A stretch of DNA of 21,993 nucleotides from JAVVEG01 sp032251455 (GTDB lineage Bacteria > Pseudomonadota > Gammaproteobacteria > Pseudomonadales > Pseudohongiellaceae), in the NCBI GenBank assembly GCA_032251455.1, contig JAVVEG010000029.1, forward strand, positions 1 to 21,993, in the 5' to 3' direction. How positions within the stretch are numbered: the first letter of the stretch is position 1; every line of letters starts with the position of its first letter. Under the pieces are notes generated by a model. It worked only from the letters and a program-made list of their open reading frames with translations, ran no database searches and was not told where the DNA came from. The position numbers and the translations under genes were made by a program. Positions 13,137 through 21,218 of this stretch are shown one piece after another.

Positions 13137-14581
13137 TGAACCGTATTCCTGCTCAGGAGATCACCCAGGAAGACATCGATTCCCGTGTCTTCAATCTCTA
13201 TGAGAAAAAGGAAAAAATCTATACCCGCCGCATGGAGGGTTTGTTCCAGACCATCCGCCTGTTCACTGGCTGGCCATTATTGCTGGCTTATTTCCTGGCC
13301 CCCTGGTTGCAGCTTGAAGGCCGTCAGGCGATTCTCTTTGACCTGCCTGCCCGCAAGTTCCATATCTTCTGGCTGACACTCTGGCCCCAGGATTTTGTGC
13401 TGCTGATGTGGACACTGGCCATTGCCGCCTTCGCGCTGTTTTTCATCACCACACTCTGGGGTCGGGTCTGGTGTGGCTATACCTGTCCGCAGACCATCTG
13501 GACCGCCATCTTCATGTGGGCCGAGCAGATTACCGAAGGCGAACGCAACCAGCGGATCAAACTCGATGGCACACCTTCCCTGTTCAGCCGCGATGGCTGG
13601 AACCGTGCCGGGTGGAACAAATTCTGGAAACGGGGCCTGAAACATGGCATGTGGCTGGGGTTTGCCGCCCTGACCGGAATCACTTTTATCGGCTATTTCT
13701 ATGACATCCGGCAACTGCTCATGGATGCACTGGCCTGGCAACTGCCCCTGGTTACTGTCGCCTGGTGTCTGTTTTTCACTCTGGCCACCTATATCAATGC
13801 CGGCTGGCTGCGCGAACACGTTTGCATCTATATGTGCCCTTATGCCCGTTTCCAGTCCGCCATGTTCGATCGCGACACGCTGATCATCTCCTATGATGAA
13901 GCCAGGGGAGAGGCCCGCGGCTCACGCAAGCGCAACAGTGATTACCAGGCCATGGGCCTGGGTGACTGCATCGATTGCACCCTGTGTGTGCAGGTGTGCC
14001 CAACCGGCATCGATATCCGCGATGGCCTGCAGTATGAATGCATCGGCTGCGCCCATTGCATCGATGCCTGCGACTCGATCATGAGCAAAATGAATTATCC
14101 AAAAGGCCTGATTTCCTATACCACTCAGAACCGTCTGGAAGGCGGTTCCTGGACCTGGAAACGACCCAAACTGATCGCATACGGCGGCGCTCTGCTGCTT
14201 ATGCTGTTCATGTTTGCCCTGGTTCTGCTGACCCGCACACCGCTCAGCATCGATGTGCTGCGTGATCGCGGCACCCTGTATCAGGAAGTGGCTGGCGGCC
14301 TTATCGAGAATGTCTACACCCTGAAAATCATCAATATGGAAAACCAGCCGCGCAGCTACGAGTTGCTTATCGACGGCCTGCCTGAAGCAACCCTGTTGCC
14401 CGGCAACACGATACAGATGGACGCCGGCAGTATCGATGAAATGCTGGTGCGGATTCAACTGAACCCGGATCTGCTGGCAGATTTCAACACGCCGTTTCGC
14501 TTCATCATCAACAGCACCGAATCAGGAAAACAGGTCAGTGCCAGCGCGGAAAGCCGGTTCATCGGCCCCCGCCCTCTTTAG
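13136..14581 (+). CDS. ccoG: Cytochrome oxidase accessory polyferredoxin CcoG (FixG/RdxA)
   Basis: A 481-residue inner-membrane iron-sulfur protein needed for cbb3 assembly; CcoG has been linked to reduction of copper for CcoN. Several helices occupy the N-terminal half, including W-C-G-Y-T-C-P-Q-T-I-W. Around residues 278-315 two ferredoxin-type cysteine groups (C-I-D-C-T-L-C-V-Q-V-C-P and C-I-G-C-A-H-C-I-D-A-C) would hold two 4Fe-4S clusters. A periplasmic immunoglobulin-like domain ends the protein. Length and order match the family. It begins on the last base of the ccoP stop. Confidence 0.95.
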   Translation: MNRIPAQEITQEDIDSRVFNLYEKKEKIYTRRMEGLFQTIRLFTGWPLLLAYFLAPWLQLEGRQAILFDLPARKFHIFWLTLWPQDFVLLMWTLAIAAFALFFITTLWGRVWCGYTCPQTIWTAIFMWAEQITEGERNQRIKLDGTPSLFSRDGWNRAGWNKFWKRGLKHGMWLGFAALTGITFIGYFYDIRQLLMDALAWQLPLVTVAWCLFFTLATYINAGWLREHVCIYMCPYARFQSAMFDRDTLIISYDEARGEARGSRKRNSDYQAMGLGDCIDCTLCVQVCPTGIDIRDGLQYECIGCAHCIDACDSIMSKMNYPKGLISYTTQNRLEGGSWTWKRPKLIAYGGALLLMLFMFALVLLTRTPLSIDVLRDRGTLYQEVAGGLIENVYTLKIINMENQPRSYELLIDGLPEATLLPGNTIQMDAGSIDEMLVRIQLNPDLLADFNTPFRFIINSTESGKQVSASAESRFIGPRPL

Positions 14582-14612
14582 GACCAACACAGGATCAACA
14601 CAGGACCCAGAC

Positions 14613-15158
14613 ATGACGCAAACCGAAACAAGAATCAACCCGCAACCGGCCTGGTACCGCCAGCGCTGGCCCTGGGTATTGATGCTGGTGCCTTTTGCCG
14701 CCGTGCTGTTCGGCATGGTGATGGTCGGGACAGCCGTGTTCTTTCCGGATGATGTGGTGGTGGATACCTATTACAAGCAGGGCCAGGGCATCAACCGCTT
14801 GCTGGCCCTGGATGATCGGGCGACTGCGTTGGGCCTGAGGGCAGAGTTGAGGGCAGAGTTGCATGCACAGCAGGGGGAAACCGTGCTCAGCTTGTCAGCA
14901 GCGCAGGGCAATCTTGCCGAAACCGCACTGCAACTGTCTGTCTTTCATGTCACCGACAGCAATGCCGACCGTGAATTCCAGTTATTGCCGCTTGCTGGCA
15001 ACAAGAACAGGTTTGTTAGCACGGATGCGGCGCTGCACACTATTCTTCACACTGATGGGGTCTGGTATCTGGAACTGCGCGGCAGCGAACAAAGTGACAA
15101 TGACACCTGGCGCTTGCGCAAGCGCATACAAACCCCCTTGCCAATAGTGGAGTTCTGA
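14613..15158 (+). CDS. ccoH: FixH/CcoH family cbb3 assembly protein
   Basis: A 181-residue protein with one N-terminal helix (about residues 23-48) and a periplasmic domain, as in CcoH/FixH, which takes part in late cbb3 assembly. The segment P-D-D-V-V-V-D-T-Y-Y-K-Q-G after the helix is characteristic. I choose the ATG at 14613; an in-frame start at 14538 would overlap the end of ccoG. A short direct repeat (ACACAGGA twice) sits in the 31-base leader. The TGA shares its last base with the ccoI ATG. Confidence 0.9.
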   Translation: MTQTETRINPQPAWYRQRWPWVLMLVPFAAVLFGMVMVGTAVFFPDDVVVDTYYKQGQGINRLLALDDRATALGLRAELRAELHAQQGETVLSLSAAQGNLAETALQLSVFHVTDSNADREFQLLPLAGNKNRFVSTDAALHTILHTDGVWYLELRGSEQSDNDTWRLRKRIQTPLPIVEF

Positions 15159-17617
15159 TGCTGCATTCCGTGACATACAGCACCTGCTACCATTGCCGCC
15201 TGAGCCAGCCGACAGCGCAGATGATTGGCGCTGAATTCAATGGCCAGCAACAGGACTTCTGCTGTCACGGCTGTCTTGCTGCCGCCCGGTTCATTACTGC
15301 CCTGAAGCTGGAAAATTTCTATCAGTACCAGGAGAAATGCTCTGCTCTCACACCAGTTACTCCCGCACCAGTGAAAGCCGATCATCCCGACCTGGCAGAA
15401 CTGTTCACCGCCCTGAGCCTGGCAGATGATGGACACTGGGAACTGCGTCTATTAGTGCCCGATATCCGCTGCGCCGCCTGTGTCTGGTTGCTCGAACAGG
15501 CACTGGGCCGGGAGGAATGGGTCAGCAGCGTACAGGTGAATTTCAGCAATCGCCGCCTGCTGCTGCGTTTCAACACCGGCAGCAAGGACCGGCAGCAGGC
15601 AGAACGGCTGGCAGCCACAGCAATCGACGTCATTCAGCGCCTTGGCTATGACAGCAAGGCAGACCGGCCCGATGTGGCCCGCAGCACTTATCTGCAGCGC
15701 CGGCGCAATATGCTGATCCGCCTGGGCATTGCGGGTATCGGCACCATGCCGGTAATGATGTTCGCCATTGCCAGCTACCTGGCTGCCGGCACCATGGACC
15801 CGTTGACCCAGACCCTGATGCGCTGGGCCAGTCTTGCCCTCAGCACGCCCGTGGTAGTCTACAGTGCCTTCCCCTTTCACCGGGGCTGCTGGGCCGCCCT
15901 GAAAAACCGCCAACTGGGCATGGATGTCCCGGTCTCTCTGGCCATTGCCAGCGCCTGGCTGATCAGCGCCTATAATACAGTGACATCTGGCCCGGCTGTC
16001 TATTTCGATACCGCCTGCATGTTCACCTTTTTCCTGCTCTGTGGCCGCTACATCGAACTGATGTCAACCTGGCACTTTCAACAGTCTCAGGACCTGCTGA
16101 CACAGCTGCTGCCAACAACCGCATTGCGCCTGCCCGCCGGGATGGAAGCGTCCACAGATGCCGCCATCCTCATACCCCTGCAGGCGATTCAGGCGGGCGA
16201 TATCCTGCTGGTAGCTGCCGGCGATACCATTCCGGCTGACGGCACCATCCTCTCTGGCTCAGCCAGCATCAGTGAAGCCGCCTTTACCGGCGAACCCCTG
16301 CCGCTGCTGAAAACTGTCGGTGACAGCGTGCTTGCCGGCGCCATAAATCATGATGGGGAACTGCTGATCCGGGCCCGCTGCGAGCCCTCCGGTTTCCTGG
16401 CCACAACCCTGGCCAGACTCTGCGAACAGGCATCGCTTTACCGCCCACGCTGGACACAGCTGGCAGACCGTGCCGCCACTGTCTTCATTGCCAGCGTCAT
16501 GCTGATTGCGCTGGGTACCGGCATTTACTGGTTCCAGGCGGGTGCGGCGGATTTCATGATCACGGCCCTGACGGTTCTGGTGGTTGCCTGCCCCTGCGCC
16601 CTGTCCCTGGCCACCCCCGTTGCCCACACCATCGCCGTTACCACCCTGCGCAAGCGCGGTTTGGTCATCAAGCAGGGCAGCTTCCTGGAGCGGGCAGCGG
16701 AGACCGATACCCTGGTTTTTGACAAGACGGGAACCTTGACTGAGGCCAGCCTGCAGCTTGTTGATATCCACCCCTTGGCAGACCTGGATGCAGAAAGCTG
16801 TCTGCAACTGGCCAGCGCCCTGGAACAGCACAGTGAGCATCCGATTGCGCGAGGTTTCCCGGCCCACTCCAGCCTGCGGGCCGAGTCTATCGAGGTGCTT
16901 GCTGGCGGCGGTATCAGCGGGCGTATTGCTGGCCGGCAATACCGCATTGGCAACGCCCGTTTCGCCCTGGATGAGACGGCAACGCCACCGCTGAACCCTC
17001 CCGATGCACAGGGTCTGTGGGTACTCCTGGCCAGCAACAAGCCGCTGGCCTGGTTCCGGCTCAAAGACCACCCGCGCCAGGAAGCAGCGGCGACGATCCA
17101 GGCCTTGCGGGAGCAGGCTTATGCAACCCTGATCATCAGTGGCGACAGCTCGGCCGATGGCCAGAAGCTGTGCACCCAACTGGCGGCCGACCACTACACC
17201 TGCGGGGCCAGTCCACAGGACAAGATCACTGCCGTGCGCACTCTGCAGGAACAGGGCCAGCATGTCATGATGGTGGGCGACGGCATCAATGACAGCGGTG
17301 CTCTGGCGGCAGCGGATACCTCGATTGCGGTGATGGCCCGCGATGCCTTCGTACACAACAGTGCCGATGCCATTCTGCTGGGTAACTCCCTGCTGATGAT
17401 TCCGCAGGTGCTGGCCTTTGCCCGCCAGACCCGCCGGGTGATCCGGCAGAATATCCTGTGGTCACTGGCCTACAACTTCACCGTCATTCCTTTCGCAGTC
17501 ACCGGCATGCTGGCCCCCTGGCTGGCCGCACTGGGTATGAGCCTATCCTCACTGCTGGTGGTGCTCAATGCCTCTCGCCTGCAGAAGACTGGCGGCACTG
17601 TCAGCGGAGGACACTGA
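15158..17617 (+). CDS. ccoI: Cu+-exporting P1B-type ATPase CcoI/FixI
   Basis: An 819-residue copper-transporting ATPase that supplies copper for the cbb3 oxidase across the inner membrane. The N-terminus has a cysteine-rich part (C-Y-H-C, then F-C-C-H-G-C) typical of FixI, then a heavy-metal-associated domain with I-R-C-A-A-C near residue 108. Eight helices, the C-P-C motif at 478-480, the phosphorylated D522 in D-K-T-G-T-L-T, the S-E-H-P-I-A motif and G-D-G-I-N-D-S follow in the normal order. It is coupled to ccoH by a TGATG overlap and followed three bases later by ccoS. Confidence 0.95.
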   Translation: MLHSVTYSTCYHCRLSQPTAQMIGAEFNGQQQDFCCHGCLAAARFITALKLENFYQYQEKCSALTPVTPAPVKADHPDLAELFTALSLADDGHWELRLLVPDIRCAACVWLLEQALGREEWVSSVQVNFSNRRLLLRFNTGSKDRQQAERLAATAIDVIQRLGYDSKADRPDVARSTYLQRRRNMLIRLGIAGIGTMPVMMFAIASYLAAGTMDPLTQTLMRWASLALSTPVVVYSAFPFHRGCWAALKNRQLGMDVPVSLAIASAWLISAYNTVTSGPAVYFDTACMFTFFLLCGRYIELMSTWHFQQSQDLLTQLLPTTALRLPAGMEASTDAAILIPLQAIQAGDILLVAAGDTIPADGTILSGSASISEAAFTGEPLPLLKTVGDSVLAGAINHDGELLIRARCEPSGFLATTLARLCEQASLYRPRWTQLADRAATVFIASVMLIALGTGIYWFQAGAADFMITALTVLVVACPCALSLATPVAHTIAVTTLRKRGLVIKQGSFLERAAETDTLVFDKTGTLTEASLQLVDIHPLADLDAESCLQLASALEQHSEHPIARGFPAHSSLRAESIEVLAGGGISGRIAGRQYRIGNARFALDETATPPLNPPDAQGLWVLLASNKPLAWFRLKDHPRQEAAATIQALREQAYATLIISGDSSADGQKLCTQLAADHYTCGASPQDKITAVRTLQEQGQHVMMVGDGINDSGALAAADTSIAVMARDAFVHNSADAILLGNSLLMIPQVLAFARQTRRVIRQNILWSLAYNFTVIPFAVTGMLAPWLAALGMSLSSLLVVLNASRLQKTGGTVSGGH

Positions 17618-17620
17618 AAC

Positions 17621-17810
17621 ATGGGCATCTATCTGGTCTTGATCCCGGTTACGCTGGCCCTGGTTGCCCTGGCNNNNNNNNNNNNNNNNNNNNNNNNNNN
17701 NNNNNNNNNNNNNNNNNNNNNNNNNNNNNNNNNNNNNNNNNNNNNNNNNNNNNNNNNNNNNNNNNNNNNNNNNCAAGGACAGAATCAAGCCGCAGAGCGA
17801 GAACCCCTGA
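17621..17810 (+). CDS. ccoS: cbb3 oxidase maturation protein CcoS, interrupted by an assembly gap
   Basis: Before the gap the sequence encodes M-G-I-Y-L-V-L-I-P-V-T-L-A-L-V-A-L, the N-terminal helix of CcoS. After the gap, K-D-R-I-K-P-Q-S-E-N-P and a stop fit a CcoS tail. The two parts are not in the same frame when 100 N are counted, which is expected if that number is arbitrary. CcoS is a small protein (about 50-70 residues) needed for cofactor insertion into CcoN. The stop shares a base with the next start (TGATG at 17808-17812). Confidence 0.8.
17674..17773. other. Assembly gap of 100 N inside ccoS
   Basis: Unlike the gap at 3915, the flanks share no repeated sequence, so real bases are missing. 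If CcoS has its usual size the missing part is probably about 60-120 bases. The bases on both sides belong to the same operon, so no large loss is needed. Confidence 0.85.
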
Positions 17811-18469
17811 TGGACTATATCGCCGCTTTCATGCTGGGCCTGCTCAATGCCCCCCATTGCATTGCCATGTGTGGCGGGATTGCCAGTGCCCTGATGCTCA
17901 GCAGTCACGCCGACAATCAACAGGCAGCCCTGCGCAACGCCCTGGAATTTGGCAGTGGCAAGCTGCTGACCTATACCCTGCTGGGCGCGGTGGCTGGTCT
18001 GGGCGGATTCTCATTCACCCTGGCCGGCACACAGGCCCTGCCGGTACTGCGCCTGCTGGCTGGGGTACTGCTGATTGCCCTGGGCCTGCACACGGCGGGC
18101 TGGTGGCGAGGGCTGGCCCGCCTGGAAGCCATTGGTTTCCGGCTTTGGCAGCCGGCCTTGAAACATCTGCGCGGTGTCGGCAACGCCCATCCACTGGGGC
18201 GGCTCAGCGCCGGTGCCGCCTGGGGTTTGCTGCCCTGCGGCATTGTCTACAGCATGCTGGGGCTGGCCATGAGCAGCGGCAATGTGGTCCAGGGCAGTCT
18301 GATCATGTTCAGCTTTGGCCTTGGCACCCTGCCGTTTGTCATGAGTGCCGGCGGCCTGCTGAAACTCTCGGGCGCCTGGCTGGGCAACAGAAAACTGAAA
18401 CTATCCGGTGGCATAGTGCTCGTGCTCTTCGGGGTTTATACCCTCAGCATGAGCACCATGTCTGGATGA
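17810..18469 (+). CDS. TauE/SafE-like membrane protein of the cbb3 cluster
   Basis: A 219-residue protein with about six helices, of the kind annotated as sulfite exporter TauE/SafE family and related to the CcdA/DsbD fold. Conserved features are A-P-H-C-I-A-M-C-G-G-I in helix 1 (H16, C17, C21) and L-L-P-C-G-I-V-Y-S-M-L further on, where cysteines could bind metal or exchange disulfides. This gene regularly follows ccoS in gammaproteobacterial cbb3 clusters, and here its ATG overlaps the ccoS stop. A role in copper handling or cytochrome maturation is more likely than sulfite export, but that is inference. Confidence 0.85.
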   Translation: MDYIAAFMLGLLNAPHCIAMCGGIASALMLSSHADNQQAALRNALEFGSGKLLTYTLLGAVAGLGGFSFTLAGTQALPVLRLLAGVLLIALGLHTAGWWRGLARLEAIGFRLWQPALKHLRGVGNAHPLGRLSAGAAWGLLPCGIVYSMLGLAMSSGNVVQGSLIMFSFGLGTLPFVMSAGGLLKLSGAWLGNRKLKLSGGIVLVLFGVYTLSMSTMSG

Positions 18470-18520
18470 GAACAACACGGGAAAGCGCGAAACCAGACCT
18501 TTGATCAGGAGAACGGAACG

Positions 18521-19117
18521 ATGAAACACCTCATAGGCATTCTCAGCCGGCCACACAGCGAATGGGCACGCATCCGTGACCAGCAGGCCTCAACGGCCAA
18601 TCACTACCTGGCCTACCTCATCTGGGTGGCACTGTTGCCACCTCTGGCCTGGTGGTACGGCGCCAGCCAGATCGGCTGGGAGCTTTCCGGCCGGACCATC
18701 CGCCTGACCAGCGCCTCCGCTGCCCAGATCATGACGCTGTTCTATATTGCCATCCTGCTGAGCATCGGCTTTCTGGGCTATATGATCCACTGGATGGCCA
18801 GAACCTACGATGCCCGCAACGATGATGTCTCCCATGGCATAGGCGTTGCTGCCTATATGTGCGCACCCCTGTTCGTCGTCGGCCTGATCGGCCTGTACCC
18901 GATACTCTGGCTGGACATGCTGCTGGGCACGGCGGCGGCGGCCTATACCCTTTATCTGCTCTACATAGGCATCCCCATCGTTTATGACATGCCCAAAGAA
19001 AGAGGGTTTCTTTTTGCCAGTGCAACGGTTGCCGTGGGTCTGGTCCTGATGGTGGCCCTGCTGGCGGCAACGGTCATTCTGTGGGAGATGGGCGCGATGC
19101 CTGTGTTCACGGATTGA
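18521..19117 (+). CDS. YIP1 family membrane protein
   Basis: A 198-residue protein with five predicted helices. The N-terminus (L-I-G-I-L-S-R-P-H-S-E-W-A-R-I) and the Y-D-A-R-N-D segment between helices 2 and 3 are typical of bacterial YIP1/DUF1282 proteins, whose function is unknown. A GGAG Shine-Dalgarno lies before the ATG. It starts 51 bases after the preceding gene on the same strand and may be read through from the cco operon, though no link to respiration is shown. Confidence 0.75.
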   Translation: MKHLIGILSRPHSEWARIRDQQASTANHYLAYLIWVALLPPLAWWYGASQIGWELSGRTIRLTSASAAQIMTLFYIAILLSIGFLGYMIHWMARTYDARNDDVSHGIGVAAYMCAPLFVVGLIGLYPILWLDMLLGTAAAAYTLYLLYIGIPIVYDMPKERGFLFASATVAVGLVLMVALLAATVILWEMGAMPVFTD

Positions 19118-19178
19118 CTTGACCTGGCCCGGCTCTGCCTGCAATCTTGTTCCTTTTCCGATAATGTGAGGGGGAACA

Positions 19179-19796
19179 ATGAAACTCTATGAAACCAGCA
19201 CCGCACCCAATCCGCGCCGGGTGCGCATGTTTCTGGCCGAGAAAGGCCTGCTGAACCAGGTCGAAACCGTACAGGTGGATCTGCAAAAAGGGGAAAACCT
19301 GACCCCTGAATTCGCCGCCATGAATCCGCTGAAGAAAGTACCGGTGCTGGTGCTTGACGATGGCAGCAGCATTGCAGAAACCATGGCTATCTGTCGGTAT
19401 TTCGAGGAGCTCTACCCGGACGATACACCGCTATTGGGCCGTTCACCCCGGGAAAAAGCCCATGTGGAACAATGGCTGCGCTGGATCGAGTATTACCTGT
19501 TCGTCCCCACCGGCATGTGCTTCCAGCACAGCACCGGGTATTTCAAGGATCGCATGACACCGATCAAGGAGTGGGGCGAAGAGTGCGGCCGCAATGTGGC
19601 CACCTTCTTCCGCTTTCTCGATACCCACCTCAAGAACAATGAATACATCTGCGGCGATCAGTTTACCGCTGCCGACATCAATGTCTTCGTCTCCATACAG
19701 TTCAACCGGGTGAATGATATTCGTATCCAGGACGATCAACTTGCTCTGCAGGCATGGTACGAGCGCATGAAACAACGCGCTTCTACCAAAGTCTGA
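19179..19796 (+). CDS. Glutathione S-transferase family protein
   Basis: A 205-residue cytosolic protein with a thioredoxin-like N-terminal domain (residues 1-78: S-T-A-P-N-P-R-R-V, then cis-proline in V-P-V-L and the glutathione-binding S-I-A-E-T-M) and a helical C-terminal domain from about 88, with the capping motif F-T-A-A-D-I-N. It should conjugate or reduce substrates with glutathione; no substrate can be named. AGGGGG precedes the ATG. The stop codon lies inside a 16-bp imperfect tandem duplication. Confidence 0.88.
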   Translation: MKLYETSTAPNPRRVRMFLAEKGLLNQVETVQVDLQKGENLTPEFAAMNPLKKVPVLVLDDGSSIAETMAICRYFEELYPDDTPLLGRSPREKAHVEQWLRWIEYYLFVPTGMCFQHSTGYFKDRMTPIKEWGEECGRNVATFFRFLDTHLKNNEYICGDQFTAADINVFVSIQFNRVNDIRIQDDQLALQAWYERMKQRASTKV

Positions 19797-19815
19797 CTAT
19801 ACCAAGGTCTGACTG
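19784..19815 (+). repeat. 16-bp imperfect tandem duplication over the GST stop codon
   Basis: TACCAAAGTCTGACTA (19784-19799) is followed directly by TACCAAGGTCTGACTG (19800-19815), 14 of 16 bases the same. The first copy holds the last codons and stop of the glutathione transferase gene; the second repeats them in the spacer. It looks like a small slippage duplication. Confidence 0.8.
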
Positions 19816-19867
19816 TTGTTCAAGAGTAACAACATTATTCAGCAACAACAGCAAGCAAGGATTTCAT

Positions 19868-20533
19868 ATGATCGATGTTTACAGCTCAGCAACACCCAAT
19901 GGATACAAGGTCACCGTAGCGCTGGATGAAATGGGCGTGGATTACAAGCTGATTCCCATCCTGCTCGATGCCCAGGATCAGAAAAAACCTGACTTCCTGC
20001 GCATGAATCCCAATGGACGCATCCCCGTCATTGTGGACCGGGATAATGAGAACCTGGTGATTTTCGAATCCGGCGCGATACTCATCTACCTGGGTGAGAA
20101 ATTTGGCAAACTTTATCCGCAAGACCCAAAAGTTCGTTCCAGAACATTGCAATGGCTGATGTTCCAAATGGGGGGTATCGGCCCGATGATGGGTCAGGCG
20201 AATGTTTTTTACCGTTATTTCCCCGAAAAAATCCAGCCGGCCATTGACCGTTACCAGAAGGAATGCCGGCGTCTGTTCGAAGTGCTCAATACCCGTCTTG
20301 GCGAAGCCCGCTATCTTGCCGGTGATGACTACACCATCGCCGATATTGCCAACTGGTGCTGGGTACGCACTTACGAATGGTCGGGCGTATCCATCGAGGG
20401 ACTCCCGGCACTGCAACGCTGGCTGGAAGAACTGGCCCAGCGCCCAGCCTGCAAGAGTGGCACCCACAAACCGGAACGCAAGCGCAGCCCTGATGATATA
20501 GTCAAGGGAGCGCAATCCATTGTCGTGCGCTGA
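19868..20533 (+). CDS. Nu-class glutathione transferase / disulfide reductase (YfcG/YghU-like)
   Basis: A 221-residue protein similar to E. coli YfcG, glutathione transferases with disulfide-bond reductase activity. The N-terminus M-I-D-V-Y-S-S-A-T-P-N-G-Y-K, the F-E-S-G-A-I-L-I-Y-L-G-E-K segment, Q-M-G-G-I-G-P-M-M-G-Q and the Y-T-I-A-D-I-A capping box are all shared with that group. The ATG at 19868 has AAGGA upstream; a longer frame from 19754 would overlap the previous gene. It differs clearly from the neighbouring transferase, so the pair is not a recent tandem copy. Confidence 0.9.
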   Translation: MIDVYSSATPNGYKVTVALDEMGVDYKLIPILLDAQDQKKPDFLRMNPNGRIPVIVDRDNENLVIFESGAILIYLGEKFGKLYPQDPKVRSRTLQWLMFQMGGIGPMMGQANVFYRYFPEKIQPAIDRYQKECRRLFEVLNTRLGEARYLAGDDYTIADIANWCWVRTYEWSGVSIEGLPALQRWLEELAQRPACKSGTHKPERKRSPDDIVKGAQSIVVR

Positions 20534-20564
20534 CGAAAACCGGGTGTCGCCGCACAGGCGCAGG

Positions 20565-21218
20565 ATGTACTTTATCGTCTGCCTGCTGGGGCTGCCCGCG
20601 CTGGTGCTGGCTGCAGACCCACTCCTGCTCGGCGATTTCAGTCGGGGTTTCGATGACTGGACAGCGCGCGCCTTTGTCGGCAATACCCGCTATCAACTGG
20701 TCAGGCTGGATGGTGAACAGGTATTGCAGGCCCAGGCCAATGGCACTGCCAGCGGACTGTACCGTGAGCTTCGCATTGATCTGAAGCAGACCCCCTGGCT
20801 GCACTGGCGCTGGCGTATCGACTCAACCCTCGGTGCAGACATCGATGAACACAGCAAGGCCGGAGATGATTACCCGGCCCGGCTGTATGTGATCAAAAGT
20901 GGCGGTCTTGCCTTCTGGCGCACCAGGACCATCAACTATGTCTGGTCCAGCAACAACCCTGTCGATCAGCGCTGGAACAATGCCTATGCCGGGCGCAACT
21001 CACAGATGTGGCCAGTTGACAGCGGTGATGCCAATGTCGGCATCTGGGTCAGCCATAGCCGGGATATCCGGGCCGACTGGCTACAGGCCTTTGGCGAGGA
21101 CATCGGTAACCTGGACGCCGTCGCCCTCATGACCGACACCGATAACAGTGGCGGCAGCCTGACCGCCTGGTATGCGGACATCCGCTTCCAGGCCAGCGCC
21201 GACCCGCTCAGTAAATAA
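20565..21218 (+). CDS. Secreted DUF3047 family protein
   Basis: A 217-residue protein from the ATG at 20565, beginning with a signal peptide (M-Y-F-I-V-C-L-L-G-L-P-A-L-V-L-A) cleaved before A-D-P. A GTG at 20544 would add S-P-H-R-R-R and give a better positive n-region, so it is a real alternative. The rest has W-L-H-W-R-W-R, D-D-Y-P-A-R-L-Y-V and T-I-N-Y-V-W-S, features of DUF3047, a family of unknown function with a probable beta-sandwich fold. It follows the second transferase by about 30 bases, and its end overlaps the convergent dehydrogenase by 11 bases. Confidence 0.85.
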   Translation: MYFIVCLLGLPALVLAADPLLLGDFSRGFDDWTARAFVGNTRYQLVRLDGEQVLQAQANGTASGLYRELRIDLKQTPWLHWRWRIDSTLGADIDEHSKAGDDYPARLYVIKSGGLAFWRTRTINYVWSSNNPVDQRWNNAYAGRNSQMWPVDSGDANVGIWVSHSRDIRADWLQAFGEDIGNLDAVALMTDTDNSGGSLTAWYADIRFQASADPLSK

